A program made the translations under genes and the position numbers. Source: Setophaga petechia (taxonomy: Eukaryota > Chordata > Aves > Passeriformes > Parulidae). From it: a stretch of 64,000 nt of DNA. Of the stretch, positions 12,971-25,700 are shown one piece after another; position 1 is the stretch's first letter; the number at the start of each line of letters is the position of its first letter. Under the pieces are notes generated by a model. The model did no database searches. It was not told the origin of the DNA and saw nothing but the letters and a program-made list of their open reading frames with translations. The DNA is taken from the NCBI GenBank assembly GCA_024362935.1, contig JANCRA010000001.1, forward strand, positions 49,449,501 to 49,513,500. The letters are read 5' to 3'.

Positions 12971-13204
12971 GTAAATCCTTCAAATCACTCGAAGGATGGA
13001 TGATCTTTCTTTCAGTCAAAGCTGTTAACTGCTGCTGGGAGTTATGTAAATATTTAAACACAATCAACATCCGGGCAGGGAGTTCATTGCTGTAAACAAT
13101 GCAATGATTTACAACCCTTCAAACAGAACACTTTACATTTCTTTAATACTGTATCTTATATGCAAATTTACCTGTGTTTTCTGTTAGAGCATTACATGAT
13201 GAAG

Positions 13205-13255
13205 AGCCCAGCTCCGAAAAACTGCTGAATGATTCGGGTTTGCTGGGCTTTTTTT
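13205..13255 (+). other. Stem-loop followed by a T run
   Basis: AGCCCAGC at 13205-13212 pairs exactly with GCTGGGCT at 13242-13249. An inner helix forms between CCGAA at 13214-13218 and TTCGG at 13233-13237, leaving a 1/4-nt internal loop and a 14-nt apical loop. A run of seven T residues (13249-13255) follows directly. The shape resembles the 3' end of a polymerase III transcript, but I see no A/B box or other promoter upstream. The structure is seen directly; transcription is not shown. Confidence 0.5.
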
Positions 13256-16146
13256 CCATAAAGAATTGTTATGCTTTCACACTTCAGTCCATTCTACCTT
13301 CAACAACTCCACAAATATTTATCCAGTGTACAAAAGCTTAATACACTAATTTCCCTTTTACCTATAAGTCTAATGGCCTCTGAAGTTCATACATTCAACC
13401 ACTTAAGACAGCTCCCTTCGCATCACTTCCCATGCTGGCTCCTGCCAGTGAAAATGGCCACACTGACACAGAGCACCACGGTCAGGGCTGATGAGTGACA
13501 GTTTTACCCCTCTTGTGACAAGTGATTATTGGGGGGATGAAAAAACAGCAAGGTAGGTCCCACAGGCTTGTATTTCTTACTTTATTACTAAGTGATTTTC
13601 AGGCTTAATTCAACCAATTAAGGCAAAATATGTTACTTTTGACTTTAAAATTAAGAAAATGATTAGGCTGTGATTCTTCCTCACTCCTTTAGAAACATAT
13701 CCAGTCTCCAAGGTTTTCCTCAAATGCCTGAACTACGGACTAGAAGAAAGAAGCTTGTCTTCTCAAATAACAAAAGAAGCAGCAAACTTACTTGACAGAC
13801 TTGACTGAGTCAGAAATGCCTTCCCTTAGCGGTGACGTAAAGATTTTTTTGGGTACCTGTTGGCTAGCCTAGATCAACACCTTATTCAAAGGAAGGACAC
13901 AACATACCTTCAAGTAAAAATGGTATTCATGCTCATATTCTGTCAGAGAATACATAAACCTGCTTAATCCCAGTAAAACATCTGCAAGCATGACAGACAG
14001 TGAAGTGCTTGAGGTAAGAATGAATACCTTGGAAATTAGTGGTTGGCCAGATATTTTGCAGAAGACAGCCTAGAAACAAAATCAATTTTCCCTACATACA
14101 GCATGGGGAAACCCTTTCCAATCATTGATGCTACCGTAAGTACAGTACTTAATGCTTTCCCACTTTATGTTTGATTTACACATAAAAATGTTCTGCAGAT
14201 TTCTCCAGCTGTGCTCCCCTTGCAGATTGTGAGATGCAGCAATCTGTTGGAGCGCAGCTGTTAGTTCACATGTAGTTTTATTTGCATCAATGTAAAGCAG
14301 CAGCTTGCTACATGAATAAAACATGCTTTCTCTTTGCCCTGTTCAGGTAGAAAGATTTATCTATTTAATGTAGTTTTACACCAAAGAGCTTTATTTTTAA
14401 AAGAGATTCTTTTTTTCGTGAGAAGTTATTTCCAATTATGTTTTTTAAGATTCTACAACGCCCATGTAGTATTTTTGGAATGGGTGGCATCTCTTTTTGC
14501 TCTGAACAGAGATAGCTTTGCAAACAGATTTCAAAATGTGTTCAGTCAATACTTTGTTTGAAAAGCCCACTGCCATGCCATTCACCACAATGCTCAAATG
14601 CTCACTAACTTTCAGAATTATGTGCAGAAACGTGGTGTCTGCAACAGCAATGGTAACTGCATAATGCTCTGGAAATCTTCAAGCTTTTAGCGGCTAATTC
14701 TAAATGTCTAGGGAAATATTAATGATGATCCTTTATCCCAATGCCTCAGATACAAATCAGCATCCAATTTCAGCTGAAATAAGGAATCCATAGGAGACCT
14801 GTGAGACAGGCTCTTAACTGTTTAAAACACACTTCAATTGGATTTCTGCCTATCACATTCCTGTGGGACTGACCCTGACATTCCACACTCACCGACGTCT
14901 GCTCAGAGAGAGAACCTTGTGTACACGGTCACTGATCAGTGCTGTAACTTCCCTGGATCTTCAGTCTCTCCCATCAAACTCAGCTGGAAACCAAGGTCCA
15001 GTCAGGAACCTGAGAAACACTCCAAACAGCAGTTCCAAAAGGCTGTGGGCCATTTCCTGCGCTTTGTCTGAATGCTTACAAAAAAGCTCTGTTTTGTAGA
15101 AAACACCCATACTACTGGTGCCTTAATTTCTTTCTTCTTTCTCTCTTAGGTTTCTTTCTTAAATCTGTCTTTTTACTGTTTCAGTAAAATCATTTAAATA
15201 CTTTATAGCTCCCCCCTTAGTGAAGGAAATAGTTTTTGTCAAAAATATATTTTTATTTTGTGCTGAGTTGTTGCAGAATTTTGTTGTTATTGTTGGTTTT
15301 GCTTTTTAACTTCTGTTTGGGGTTGCTTTTGCATCCTTTTAGTACTGAGTTTGCTTAAATATAACTTAGGATGCTGCATGACAAGAGTCGCTGAATTCAG
15401 ATCATCTGAGTTTATTAAAATTTTTAAAACTCAAGACAAAATTTTTCATGAAACAATTTTAAACATATAGAACACTTGCTACTTGTATAAATGGCATTTC
15501 TCAGGAGAGCCTGACACTTGAGAGCAAAATTAAAATGTGACCTTTACGGCACCCTCATTTACCTTTCCTCTAGATGTTGTAAGAGGGCAGCAGGGAGGAA
15601 CCATCCAACATGTTTAATTTCAGACACAGCTCTCAAGAAACACCAGACTCCAAGGAAAAAAAAAAAATCACTGTTTGCTTGAAAATATTTTCAGCAAACA
15701 CAAACATCAGCATCTTATTCTTTTCCATATGAAATAAATCACAGCTTTATCTGATTTCATCAGGCATTCTGTAATGTTTCTTTTATTTTTTCAAGACCTC
15801 AATTCTGCCTCTCAGATTGCAATTGCTCTGTCATTCATGAGATTACATCTTTACCAGCTAAAGCCTTACCAGCCTTTACAATAGCTCCCAGATAGTTTCC
15901 ACAGATACAGGGCACCAACCATTTGTCATTTTTCTGCAACAGCTGAACTTTCAGATCAATTACAAAAAGAAGCAGTGATAAAGTAAACAAGATATGTCAC
16001 TGGTTTGGATTCCAGGAACTAGATTTTGCCACTCTGACAAACACCATCTCTCTTCCCTGAGGGATGTAACTAGGCTATTCAAAAAGCAAGACACCATCTA
16101 CACTGAAAAAGGGTTAAGGACCTGATTCCACATAAGATAGATTTAT
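13256..16146. other. Unique non-coding sequence, nothing recognised
   Basis: No gene or repeat is recognised. Two overlapping open frames at 14838-15099 (77 and 78 codons) share a slightly GC-richer stretch but show no domain. Confidence 0.5.
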
Positions 16147-16212
16147 TTAGGTTGGAAAAGACCTTTAAGATCACTGGGCCCAGCCATAAAACAAACACTG
16201 CCATGCCTATGT
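16147..16212 (-). mobile_element. CR1 retrotransposon short 3' fragment
   Basis: TTAGGTTGGAAAAGACCTTT followed by AAGATCACTGGGCCCAGCC is the reverse complement of a CR1 3' end. Only about 65 bp survive. It lies about 58 bp from a second CR1 copy in the opposite orientation. Confidence 0.75.
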
Positions 16213-16269
16213 CTTCATATATCATACGTATATGTATAGCATATTCTTAATCATACATCATGTGTCTCT

Positions 16270-16560
16270 ATTGTGGGTGTCAGTCTCTCCTCCCAAACTA
16301 CAAGTGATAGGGTAAGAGCAAATAGCCTCAAGTTGCACCAGAGGAGGTTTAGCTTTCACATTAGGAAAAATTCTTACAGTAAGTGTGTTGCCAAGCATTG
16401 GATGAGACTTCCTGGGGAAGTGGTTGAGTCACCACTCCTGGAGGTATTTAAAAATGCATTGATGCAGCACTTGGGGGACTTGGCAGGGCTGCATTGTTAA
16501 CCCACTCCATGATCCCAGAGGTCTTTTCCAACCTAAACAGTTCTATAATTCTATGTGTCA
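16270..16560 (+). mobile_element. CR1 retrotransposon fragment with ORF2 C-terminus and 3' end
   Basis: The plus strand encodes VAKHWMRLPGEVVESPLLEV within a 75-codon frame at 16273-16500, which corresponds to the CR1 ORF2 C-terminal motif (typically KHWNRLPREVVESPSLEVFK). The frame is followed by the CR1 tail: CCAGAGGTCTTTTCCAACCT, then TTCTATAATTCTATG at about 16541-16555. The copy is 5'-truncated and inactive. It lies head-to-head with the minus-strand CR1 piece at 16147-16212. Confidence 0.93.
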
Positions 16561-19500
16561 TGGCACACACCTGGGTTCTTCAATTATCCAATTCCCATTC
16601 TTATACTTCCTTCACTTGCATACAAAGAATGAAATACCTATTCAGCACCGCGGCTGGGTGCAGAACCTTCAATCTTCACTTGAGCCTCATATGTCTCCAA
16701 CTAGATTCTCAAATGGATTTTAAAGAGACATTAGCACACTACTCTGAAAAAAAGACACTGGATAGTTTGGATCTCATTATGGAATACAAATTGGATAAGA
16801 GCATTAACCTTCTCTCCACTTCACATTAGGTAAAATGAGCAGATTTATCTTCTTTTTCCATGTGCTTTTTCCCAAGACAGAAGGTAAGTTTAAAAAAGCT
16901 CCATGTTTTGAAATCATTTTAACTCATTGCCTGAAAAAGTTCCAGAAAGCAAAGAATGCCCCTGCCTAGTGATCATTCTTTTGTTTCTTTAGGCACTCCC
17001 TGAGGTGATTTAATGGACTTTTGCCTATATAACCTTCACTGAAGTACTGTGAGAAGCAGTAAATGAAGAGTTGAATAGTTCTTTGTCTTATTTTCAATTA
17101 AATAATTGTGTTCATTTCAAGAATCCCATTCTATTTAAACTCTCTGTGCCTAAACTGCTGAGTTCAGCCATTCTGAATTTCAGCTGACTATCTTTTTAAT
17201 AGTGCTATGTTTGAAAAGTAAGTCACAAAGCCTCATATGAACCCAAATGCAGACTGCCACTATGGATTTTACATTCAATTGAAATACCTATAAAAAGGCT
17301 TTTCCCTCTTAATCACAGCGAACCCCAGACTACTAGCAAAAAGTTGGTATATTCAGCTCTCTGTCCCCACAATGCTTCACAGGAGAAATATATTCTAAAA
17401 TGAACATACCAGATGCAATCTTGAAATTGATAGAATAGCCAATTAAAACTGCTAAGAGTGATGGGAACAAAACATTTTGGTAACCTTAGTCAAATAGGAT
17501 AGACATGAATTAAGGCAATTGGAAATGGTCAAGTCAAGTAATAGGAGGTAAAATATGAACTCACATAGTGAGTAAAAACACTGGAAGGCAGACAGAAAAA
17601 CTAATACAGGTAAACCAAGGTTTTTGTTACTCTTGATAAAGATGAGTCAAATGTTTTTACTGAACTCCTCTCTCACTCTCACTGCTGATTCTTGTTGCCA
17701 TATTTCTCTACCTGCTGCATTCAGACAACATGAGCTGCAGAAAGAGATCTATAGCTCACTGAAGCCATCTCAATGACCAAAGCTCCAGTTTTCATTTTCC
17801 AGAGTTATCCAAGTAATTTCTCACTGTTATTAAAGATGTGACTGCTAAAAATAACTGAAAATGAGTTTTAAAACACCCTTTTATCAAAGTGGTCAGGAAA
17901 CACAACATCCTCAAAAGCCAGGTTAAAAGAGTTACCACATTCATTTCTACTACATTTTTCAAAGAAGAACAAAAACACACACAAATAAAACAAAAACATA
18001 ACCAGCCAAACAATCTCCTACCCTCAACATCAGCCATGTTACAAAAGGTTCTGAAGTAACCCAGCCTTGCCTGACCTTTTGTACAGTAGTGGACTTAGAA
18101 GTTTTTCCCCTAACCTTCTCAGACCTCAGAATGAGCCTCCTTTTGAAGCCTTTGTATCTTTAATACCTGAACAGCTTCTGTGCCACAGACATCCCATCCA
18201 TCATTTTCCCCAGACCTTGCAAGTGACCAGGTGCATGATGCACAGTTTGGAAAGGATGGCACAAAGGTAAGAAAAGTACAAGGAGTATATAGTGCTAAAG
18301 CAAATAATTGCTGATTTCTGCATTCAAAAAGAATTCAAAGTTCTTCAATTTTTTATACTTCATTGAAATTTAAAACCAAAAAAGTTATTCTGCCAGATTG
18401 GTTTGGTAAGATATCTGGCGATTGTGACTTAAGGCTGGCAGTAAAGCAGTTGGTTTTGACAGAAGCAAAGTACAAGTCCTGCAGAATTACTTATTGTCAT
18501 CCTAACTACAATTATCAAAAAAAAAAGGATAACCTACTTATCAATAGGTATTGGAAGACATCAAGAGACTCCTACAAATAATTTTAACCAGAGAGAGAAC
18601 TGGCCCTATCTTCTACATGACACCGAGCGCAGAAAACCAGGCCACTTGGTTTGACTCAGTACTGATAGAGCTGCTGCTGCTTCTCCCTCCTCTTATGAAA
18701 AAATCTGTAGCTCAGCAAAGCACCCAGTCACCACAGCCTGGAGGGAGTTTGTGTGTATGTGTGAAACAGAGCCCTTCACTTGTGAACTCAATCTTAAAAC
18801 CTGTGTCATAGGTCCAGGTTTGCTCCAAAGCCGTCAAGGGACATTTCCTCCTGCTGCAGCCTCTGCCATTTTTCTGCTGCAGCTAAAGTGCAAAGATCAA
18901 TGTCAAAGGGAATATCTCAGCAAGCAAAGAAAAGATTATTCTGGTTTCATTTCTAGTGGCAAGATTCTGCCACTCTGCATCAGAAATAATTGTGTCCTTT
19001 GCTGTAGAAGACCATGAGGCCACACATAAGCTCACACACGGCTTGTGGCAGCACTCTGCTTTTAAGGAAGGTCAGTGAGATATGTATTACTGTACACACT
19101 GATACAGAGGCTCTAAGTCCCCATTTACATTATTTTAAATGATTTCTTACAACCATACTGAAAAATAGAGTGTTTTTTTTCCTTGATTCTTTTTTTTTTA
19201 ATTAAAAACACTACGCAGTGGTGATGCTGCAACGCTATACACAACACAGAGTAAAAACGAGCAGGACCTGCAAATTACCCCACAAATCCACGTTCTCCTG
19301 CAAAGTTAATTTACTAAGGTTCTCAGAAACGTTCTTGTTTTATAATTAAATGGAGTATAAAAATAATAATAAAACCTGGCATAATTGCAGTGCTAAAATA
19401 ACCCTGCACCTGCACAACGAACTGCTTGGTAATCAGCCAGATGCTACATTTTATCTGAATGCCTGAATTACAACACTGACAATACACCCGGGTACCACCT

Positions 19501-20755
19501 TCCTTTTCTTTCTCCAAGAGTAAAGAAACCCTCAGAGTCCCTCCTGTGGCTGATCCCAATGGTTTAACATCAGCCTCACAGTTGTGACTGACTCTGTAGT
19601 AAGCCTGGATCTCAGCCAACTTGAAATTATGTCCCAAAAAGTGCAGTACATAGCAACAGGAAGGCGAGACAAGCACATGTTTTCCACCATGGAATATAAG
19701 GTTACATATGCACCACTACATTTTACAATTTACTACAGCATGGATGACTTTTGCAGCTGTAGTGCAGCCTCCTTCCCCACAAAGGATAGAAAGACAAGCA
19801 AAAGGTATCAACCAGTGGGCCTTCATATTGCAGTTAATCAATTAATATGTCTACTGCATAATTTAACAAAGTGGAATAAGAGAAAGCACTTGGAACTGAC
19901 TAGAATTCGTGCATTTTCACTGTTAGTAAATGTGAGATCTTATTTCACATCATTCCATAAAACATATTTTCCCTTTTTTTACCTAATACTGCAATGTCAT
20001 TGTGCTTTTGTCACAATATTCATTTGAATAAATGTAACTTTTATGGTTTTGTAAATGTAGGTAACAAATTCAAGCCTGAAAAATAAGGTATTTATCTTCT
20101 CAAATGGCCTTTTCATTTTTCACATCCTATACAATAATATTCACTCATAATTTTCTTGGAAGACATTTACCTGCAATTCAGAAAGCTCCTTGTAATTAAA
20201 TTATTACAGATGGTCAGAATTATATGTTCATACCCCAGTGAAACCTTCAAAATTTAAGTTATTATGTTTAGATCATCCCAACCCATTAGATAAGACCAAG
20301 CTGAGCAACAGTTTAACATCAATACACTCTCTCTGAAAAACAGCAGAAAACCAGATTTCATGATCTAATATGACTTTTTCTCCAGACATTCTAAAGGTTT
20401 TGATTCAATCAGTTTTTTTACCAATGTCAAGTACCTAAACTATTATGAACATTTGAAAACAATCAGTCTTCCTTAAAATAAAATCTGCATTCAAAGTCAT
20501 ATAAATAAGACGAACTTGCAGACTGAAGGGCCAAACCCTCATTTAGCAAAAAAAAAGAGTCTCAAAATACTGACAGACTACATGTGTGAATTTTTCTGAC
20601 CCTCAAACTAATAAAAAATTATGTACACTTCTAAAGTTACATTTATGCTTGTTAACAAAAAAATGGAGTTATTTCAACCAGCTGAGACATTTTTTCCCCT
20701 CAATAGTGAAGTGAAGCTGCTCTTTGCCTATTGTTGACTTTAGAATATTTTTATC
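16561..20755. other. Unique non-coding sequence, nothing firmly recognised
   Basis: No repeat is recognised. It contains an open frame ending at a good splice-donor-like site near 18269 (see findings) and an A/C-rich stretch at about 17965-18012. A pair of opposing open frames at 19323-20027 (117 and 147 codons) has no known domain. Confidence 0.5.
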
Positions 20756-20852
20756 AAATATTTTATATATATATTATATATATATAATTATAAATGTTAT
20801 ATATATATATTTATATAAATGTTTATATATATATATTTATAAATGTTTTATT
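20756..20852. repeat. TA-rich tandem array
   Basis: Alternating TA runs are interspersed with ATAAATGTT units. An approximately 30-bp unit (TATAAATGTT plus a TA run plus TTTATA) recurs about 2.5 times. Such tracts are prone to slippage and cruciform formation. Confidence 0.88.
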
Positions 20853-22389
20853 TGCCCAAGGTGGGATTTCATAGGGCAGTTTTGTTTTCAGAAAGTACCT
20901 TGTTCTCCATTTGTGAAAGCACAGTTCTCTGGAGTTTCCGGCAGTCCTTACTGTGAGTGAAGCAATGAAAAACTGTAGTTAACTTTTACCTCTTCATCAT
21001 TCAGAGATTCTCACACCTCTGCTGGCACCAAAGTGTGGGCTTGTTATTGTCTGGGTCTGCCACAGATTTTCATTATAAAACCAGTATAAATGAAAAGAGT
21101 CTTCTTTTCCCCCTCAGAATAGGATCGTTAAGAAACATTGAACACAGCAAACCTTCATCAGCAAAAGCAAGCAAAACATTTCCTCTTTCCCCTCTGAGTT
21201 ATTCTTATAATTACTGTTAGCTTTAAAATAGTGCAGCTTATAAAAGGCAAAGTACACAATCACTAATAAAGAGTATAACTTTTTACTCAGTGGTCCTCTT
21301 CTGATCTTTTTGTCTTCCTATTACTTACAACAACAATAATTAACTATAATAATTATTATTATTATATATTAAATATAATAATAATGTTGTTATAAGCCCC
21401 CTACCAGTTGGTTAGAGAGCATGAGGGAATCAGTGTTGTACCTACACTCAGTGCAACAGCACAGCAGCTGAGAGAAGTCCAGCTGAGACAGTGCAGAAAG
21501 TACTTTACAAAGTAATTTTAGAAACACACACAAAACAACAAAACAGAGCAGAAAAGTCCTGCTTGTGTTCCTCATGTTGCAGAGATGGGAGCTGCTGCTG
21601 CACAGGCATTGCCATCATTGAAATACAAAGGTACAATATGAATACAACTGTACATTATGGTATCACACATTTGTTCAGTCATTTAAACATTTCTAGCTAT
21701 ACAGTACCAGTATTTTGGTACCTGCACTCTTGCTGCCAACCTCCTCAGTCTCCCGACCTGGAAGGCAGCAAGAGCCACAGGAGGGCTCTCCCCTGACAAA
21801 CCCACTCTGCTCTTACCCAGGTCTACGAATCTGCAGCTTTTAGATTGCATTTTAGAAGACTTCAGAAAACACAGAAAATGCCAAATGTCCAACTCCATGC
21901 ATCACAAAGCTGAAAAGTGCCTAGACTACCACCTTGTTCACTACTCCAGCACTGTATTTTGCTCACTAAGACAGTACTTTTCTTCTTTCCAGAATACACA
22001 ATGGCTTTATGCAGCGCAAATGAATTGGTCAACTCTGGTCCTGGTGAGATATGAACCATAATTTTTTAATTTTCTCAAAAATTTATTGAGAACTATTTTC
22101 TCACTTCAGAAAGAAAAATTCTAAGTAGTTTTTATCTAATGTGTCTCCTGTCATTTCTCATCTAAACCAATAACCCTTCCAAAGCTATTTCATTATCCCT
22201 TTCTTTTCCCAAAAGAATAAAGTTTTCTCTTCAGTAATTGCAGAAAGCATATTACATTAACACTTCCAATGTATTTTAAAATATTATTTGCAATGAACTC
22301 CATGGGCTGCTTTTGATTACTGTAACAGATTATAACTATTTCTTTATTCTGTACTGCAGAATCCAAAACCAGTATGGTTTTTTTTTGTC
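20853..22389. other. Unique non-coding sequence with an A/T-only tract
   Basis: No gene is recognised. An imperfect ATT/TAA-rich low-complexity stretch lies at about 21330-21388. Open frames of up to 101 codons near 21491-21796 have no recognisable domain. Confidence 0.5.
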
Positions 22390-22705
22390 AAATATGTACA
22401 AGGAGACTAATTTTCCCACACTCATTTTCTCCAGGCTAAACATCCCCAGTTCTCTCAGCTGCTTGCCATAGGATTTGTGTTCTAGACCCTTCCCCAGCTC
22501 TGTTGCCCCTCTCTGGACACGCTCCAGCCCCTCAGTGTTTTTCCTGAAGTGAGGGGCCCAGAACTGGACACAGAACTGGAGGTGCAGCCTCCCCAGTGCC
22601 CAGCACAGGGGCATGATGACACCCCTGATCCTGCTGGCCACACTGTTCCTGACACAAGCCAGGGTGTCACTGGCCCTCTTTGCCACACTGCTGGCTCATC
22701 CCAGT
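22390..22705 (-). mobile_element. CR1 retrotransposon, ORF2 C-terminal coding fragment
   Basis: The minus-strand frame at 22336-22686 reads, in pieces, CVRNSVASRIRGVIMPLCWAL, LQFCVQFWAPHFRKNTEGLE, RVQRGATELGKGLEHKSYGK and QLRELGMFSLEK. These are the successive conserved motifs of the CR1 ORF2 C-terminus downstream of the reverse-transcriptase core. The frame is open across this piece, but the RT catalytic region, endonuclease and 3' tail are all missing, so it cannot be active. This is the best-preserved coding remnant in the window. Confidence 0.95.
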
Positions 22706-25700
22706 ATGCATCCATGCTTTCCAGAGAGCTTATGAAAATACAAATCCCTCTCAGATGACCTCTCCAGTGAAAATTTTCTAGGCATTCCTACAGTTTACTT
22801 CCCAGTTTTTAGGAACTCAATCTGTGGAACAGTTTTTGATCTAATGCCTGTATCTTTGAATAGCATTGAAGAAAGTTCATCTAAAGCCTTGTGGTTTTGT
22901 GTGATGGCTTGAATTTTTAAATTATTTAAAACTTGAGTAAATATTTTGAATCAAAAATTTGTCTATCTCTTTAATAATATTATTAAAGTACTTGAGTAAT
23001 ATTTTTAATTTAATTCTTCCTTTAACAAAAGTCTGTGGCAGCTAAACAGAGGTAGCATTTATGAGCAAGAAATGTCATACATGCCTCCTTCCTAAAAAAT
23101 ACTTTTAAAAAATATCACCACCTGAAGCATATACAGAATATCCATGAGTAAATATTCTACTCATCCTTTCCTTGTGCACATGTGGTGTTACAGACAATCC
23201 ACCTGCAGGCTTACATGCTGTCTTTTCATAAAAGATGCAAGTGTCACTTAATGGACAGAACAAACAATGGTAACACATATATTTATCCTAAAGATTGGTA
23301 TTCTATTCTTATTGCTTAATGTTTGATTACAAGCTTTGTCTCGCCAACGCTTCCCAAGTTAATACTTTAATACTTGAATTAAAAAGCAACTGTCCCATAA
23401 AAGTTAAGGACTATTCCCTTGTTCTTACTTATTGCTTTCCTAGTTTACAGACAATGGGAATGTTATTACTCCATTTAAATGAAAGAAAACCAGGTTAGCT
23501 TGCATCATCTAAATAATCATTATTAAAAAGTGTTGGCTATGTGGGTAGAAAGTGTTCACATGTAATCAGAACAGAGCTTCTCCATCAGCGTCTGATGTTT
23601 TTTCTTTGCTTAATTTTTACCTTAAAATAAAAACCCTGTGTACAGGAGGGAAAAAATCGCAAAACAAAGAACAGCAAGGCCAGAAAACATTAAGGAGTAC
23701 TCTCTTGAGAAGGGGGAAAATGGGTTTGTATTGCATACCACATTAACAAAGCCATTGTTGCAATACTGTCTCTCTTACACTCCTCACATTTTATAGAAGA
23801 TGTTGATAATCTGGAAAGATTCAAAATATAAACTGAAAAGAAACAATAAGAAAACTTGTGAAACTGTTTCTCAGTAAGATAATGAAAGAAGATCCATGCT
23901 CTCCTTTTCTTGAGCTATTGAGAAGAACAAAAATCAGAGTCTGCTTCCTCCCTAACAACCAGCAGATACAGGTAGAAAATTATTCAGTGAGGCAAGGCTT
24001 ACAAATAACGTTAAGCAGCCTTTCTGAGTGAACATAAAAAAGTTAAAAACTCAACTAAGCCTAAGAAAGACTAGCAACAAATCTGATTTTAAGTACATGC
24101 TGAAAATAATAGTTCTCTATATGATTAACATAAGTTCAAGAGGGAACTTGGACAAGGCAGTGCCATCTACTTCCTAAAAAAAAATCTCATGATGAAATGA
24201 TTACTCTAGGCAAATCTCAGACCATCTGAACAATTCTTAATATTCAGGAGAGCTCCAGCAAAAACACCTCCTTCCCCTGAACCACTCTTTTTTTTTTTTT
24301 TCCAGACAATAAACTCTCATATATTTCAGCAAATTTGAATAAGAAAATTAGAAACACATTCAACTTATTTTTGTAGTTGTTTGGAGTTTGCTAGTGATAG
24401 ACATTAATATGACAAAGAGTAAAATCAGTGACTGCTTCACCGTGAAGACACACACTGAGAAAAAAACATCATCACCTTTTAGGAGGTCAATATTATCTAC
24501 CAAGACATTTCTGTACTATCACTTCATGAAAACAATATTGGATCTATCTGACCTATAGATTCTTTCCAGCAAGCTTTTTTTTTCCTCCTCAGAGGAAAAG
24601 CCTGACAAAACTGCAAGGAAAATCTTTTTCACTAACTCCTCAGCCAAAATAAACCTGTTTCTAAGATGGCTCACTTCTCATTAACTCAGAGAAAGCAATA
24701 AAAAAGCCACCACTGAACTGGACACACAGGGCACAATTTCACCTTGGACAACTATACTGACTGTTCAGGAAATGATGCACAATAAATGCCCTCCCCAGAA
24801 ACGAGCTCTGAAATTATTCGTACCTGTGATGGATGTATCCCATTCATCATCCAGACTAAAAAGGCATTCCTATGTAGTTCTTTATCCCAGCCCAGGGAAG
24901 TGCCTCTCAATTCAGTCTGCCTTTGGAATCCTGATACATGAACATAAAGTCTCAAGACACATAAAAAATGGGAATGTGGAAATTACTCCATACAAAAGTC
25001 TACCAATGTGAACTTTCTCTGTGGAAGCAAGGACTATAGCAAATACATGGAGGAGGAACAGGGTCAACACAGTCAAGCCCCCAGATATTCCTACAACTTT
25101 ACTATGAATGTTTTTCCCAGAAAAGACAAATTTTATCAGTGTGGAAAAGTAACACCTGTCAGGATCATAACAGTTACATTGGTTCCAACCAAAAAGACCT
25201 CACAGCCCAATTCTTTGTCTCCAATTGGCCATTAGCAGGTGCTGAGGCAAGAGTAAAACAGGGCAAGCAGTTATGCCACTTTTTACTGGTGGGGATGGGA
25301 TTGGAGAATTCATCCTTTTTGATTTATTTCAGGGGGAAAAAACTAAACATCACAGAAAGACATCAAAATATGTAAATAGTGGTGTTTGGTAATGAGAAAC
25401 ATGAAAAGCTACTCTGTGGTTCCAGTGGTGCATGTCTTGCATTACTTAAATTATTCCCACATTCCCTTTTGGGTTTTGGCACGTATTTGTTGCCTGCTTG
25501 GATATGTCTAACGTAAGCACAGCAGAGCTGCATCAGAAACAAACAGCATGTTGGCTGCATCAATGAAATATTAAGACAGCCTAATTATAACTCAAGAAGG
25601 TCATTAGCATGCTGCCTTGTCTGTTCCTCTTACCTAGGCTGGGAGATGTCAGAATTGCAAGTTGGGGAATATCACATAGCAGAAGACTCCAGCTTCTGAG

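Noticed and set aside
12807..13070. 87-codon minus-strand frame that looks like a membrane protein
   Set aside because: It is the translation of the A/C-rich low-complexity tract.
19323..20027. Opposing frames of 117 and 147 codons
   Set aside because: No recognisable domain or splice context. The overlap of both strands suggests local stop scarcity and not coding.
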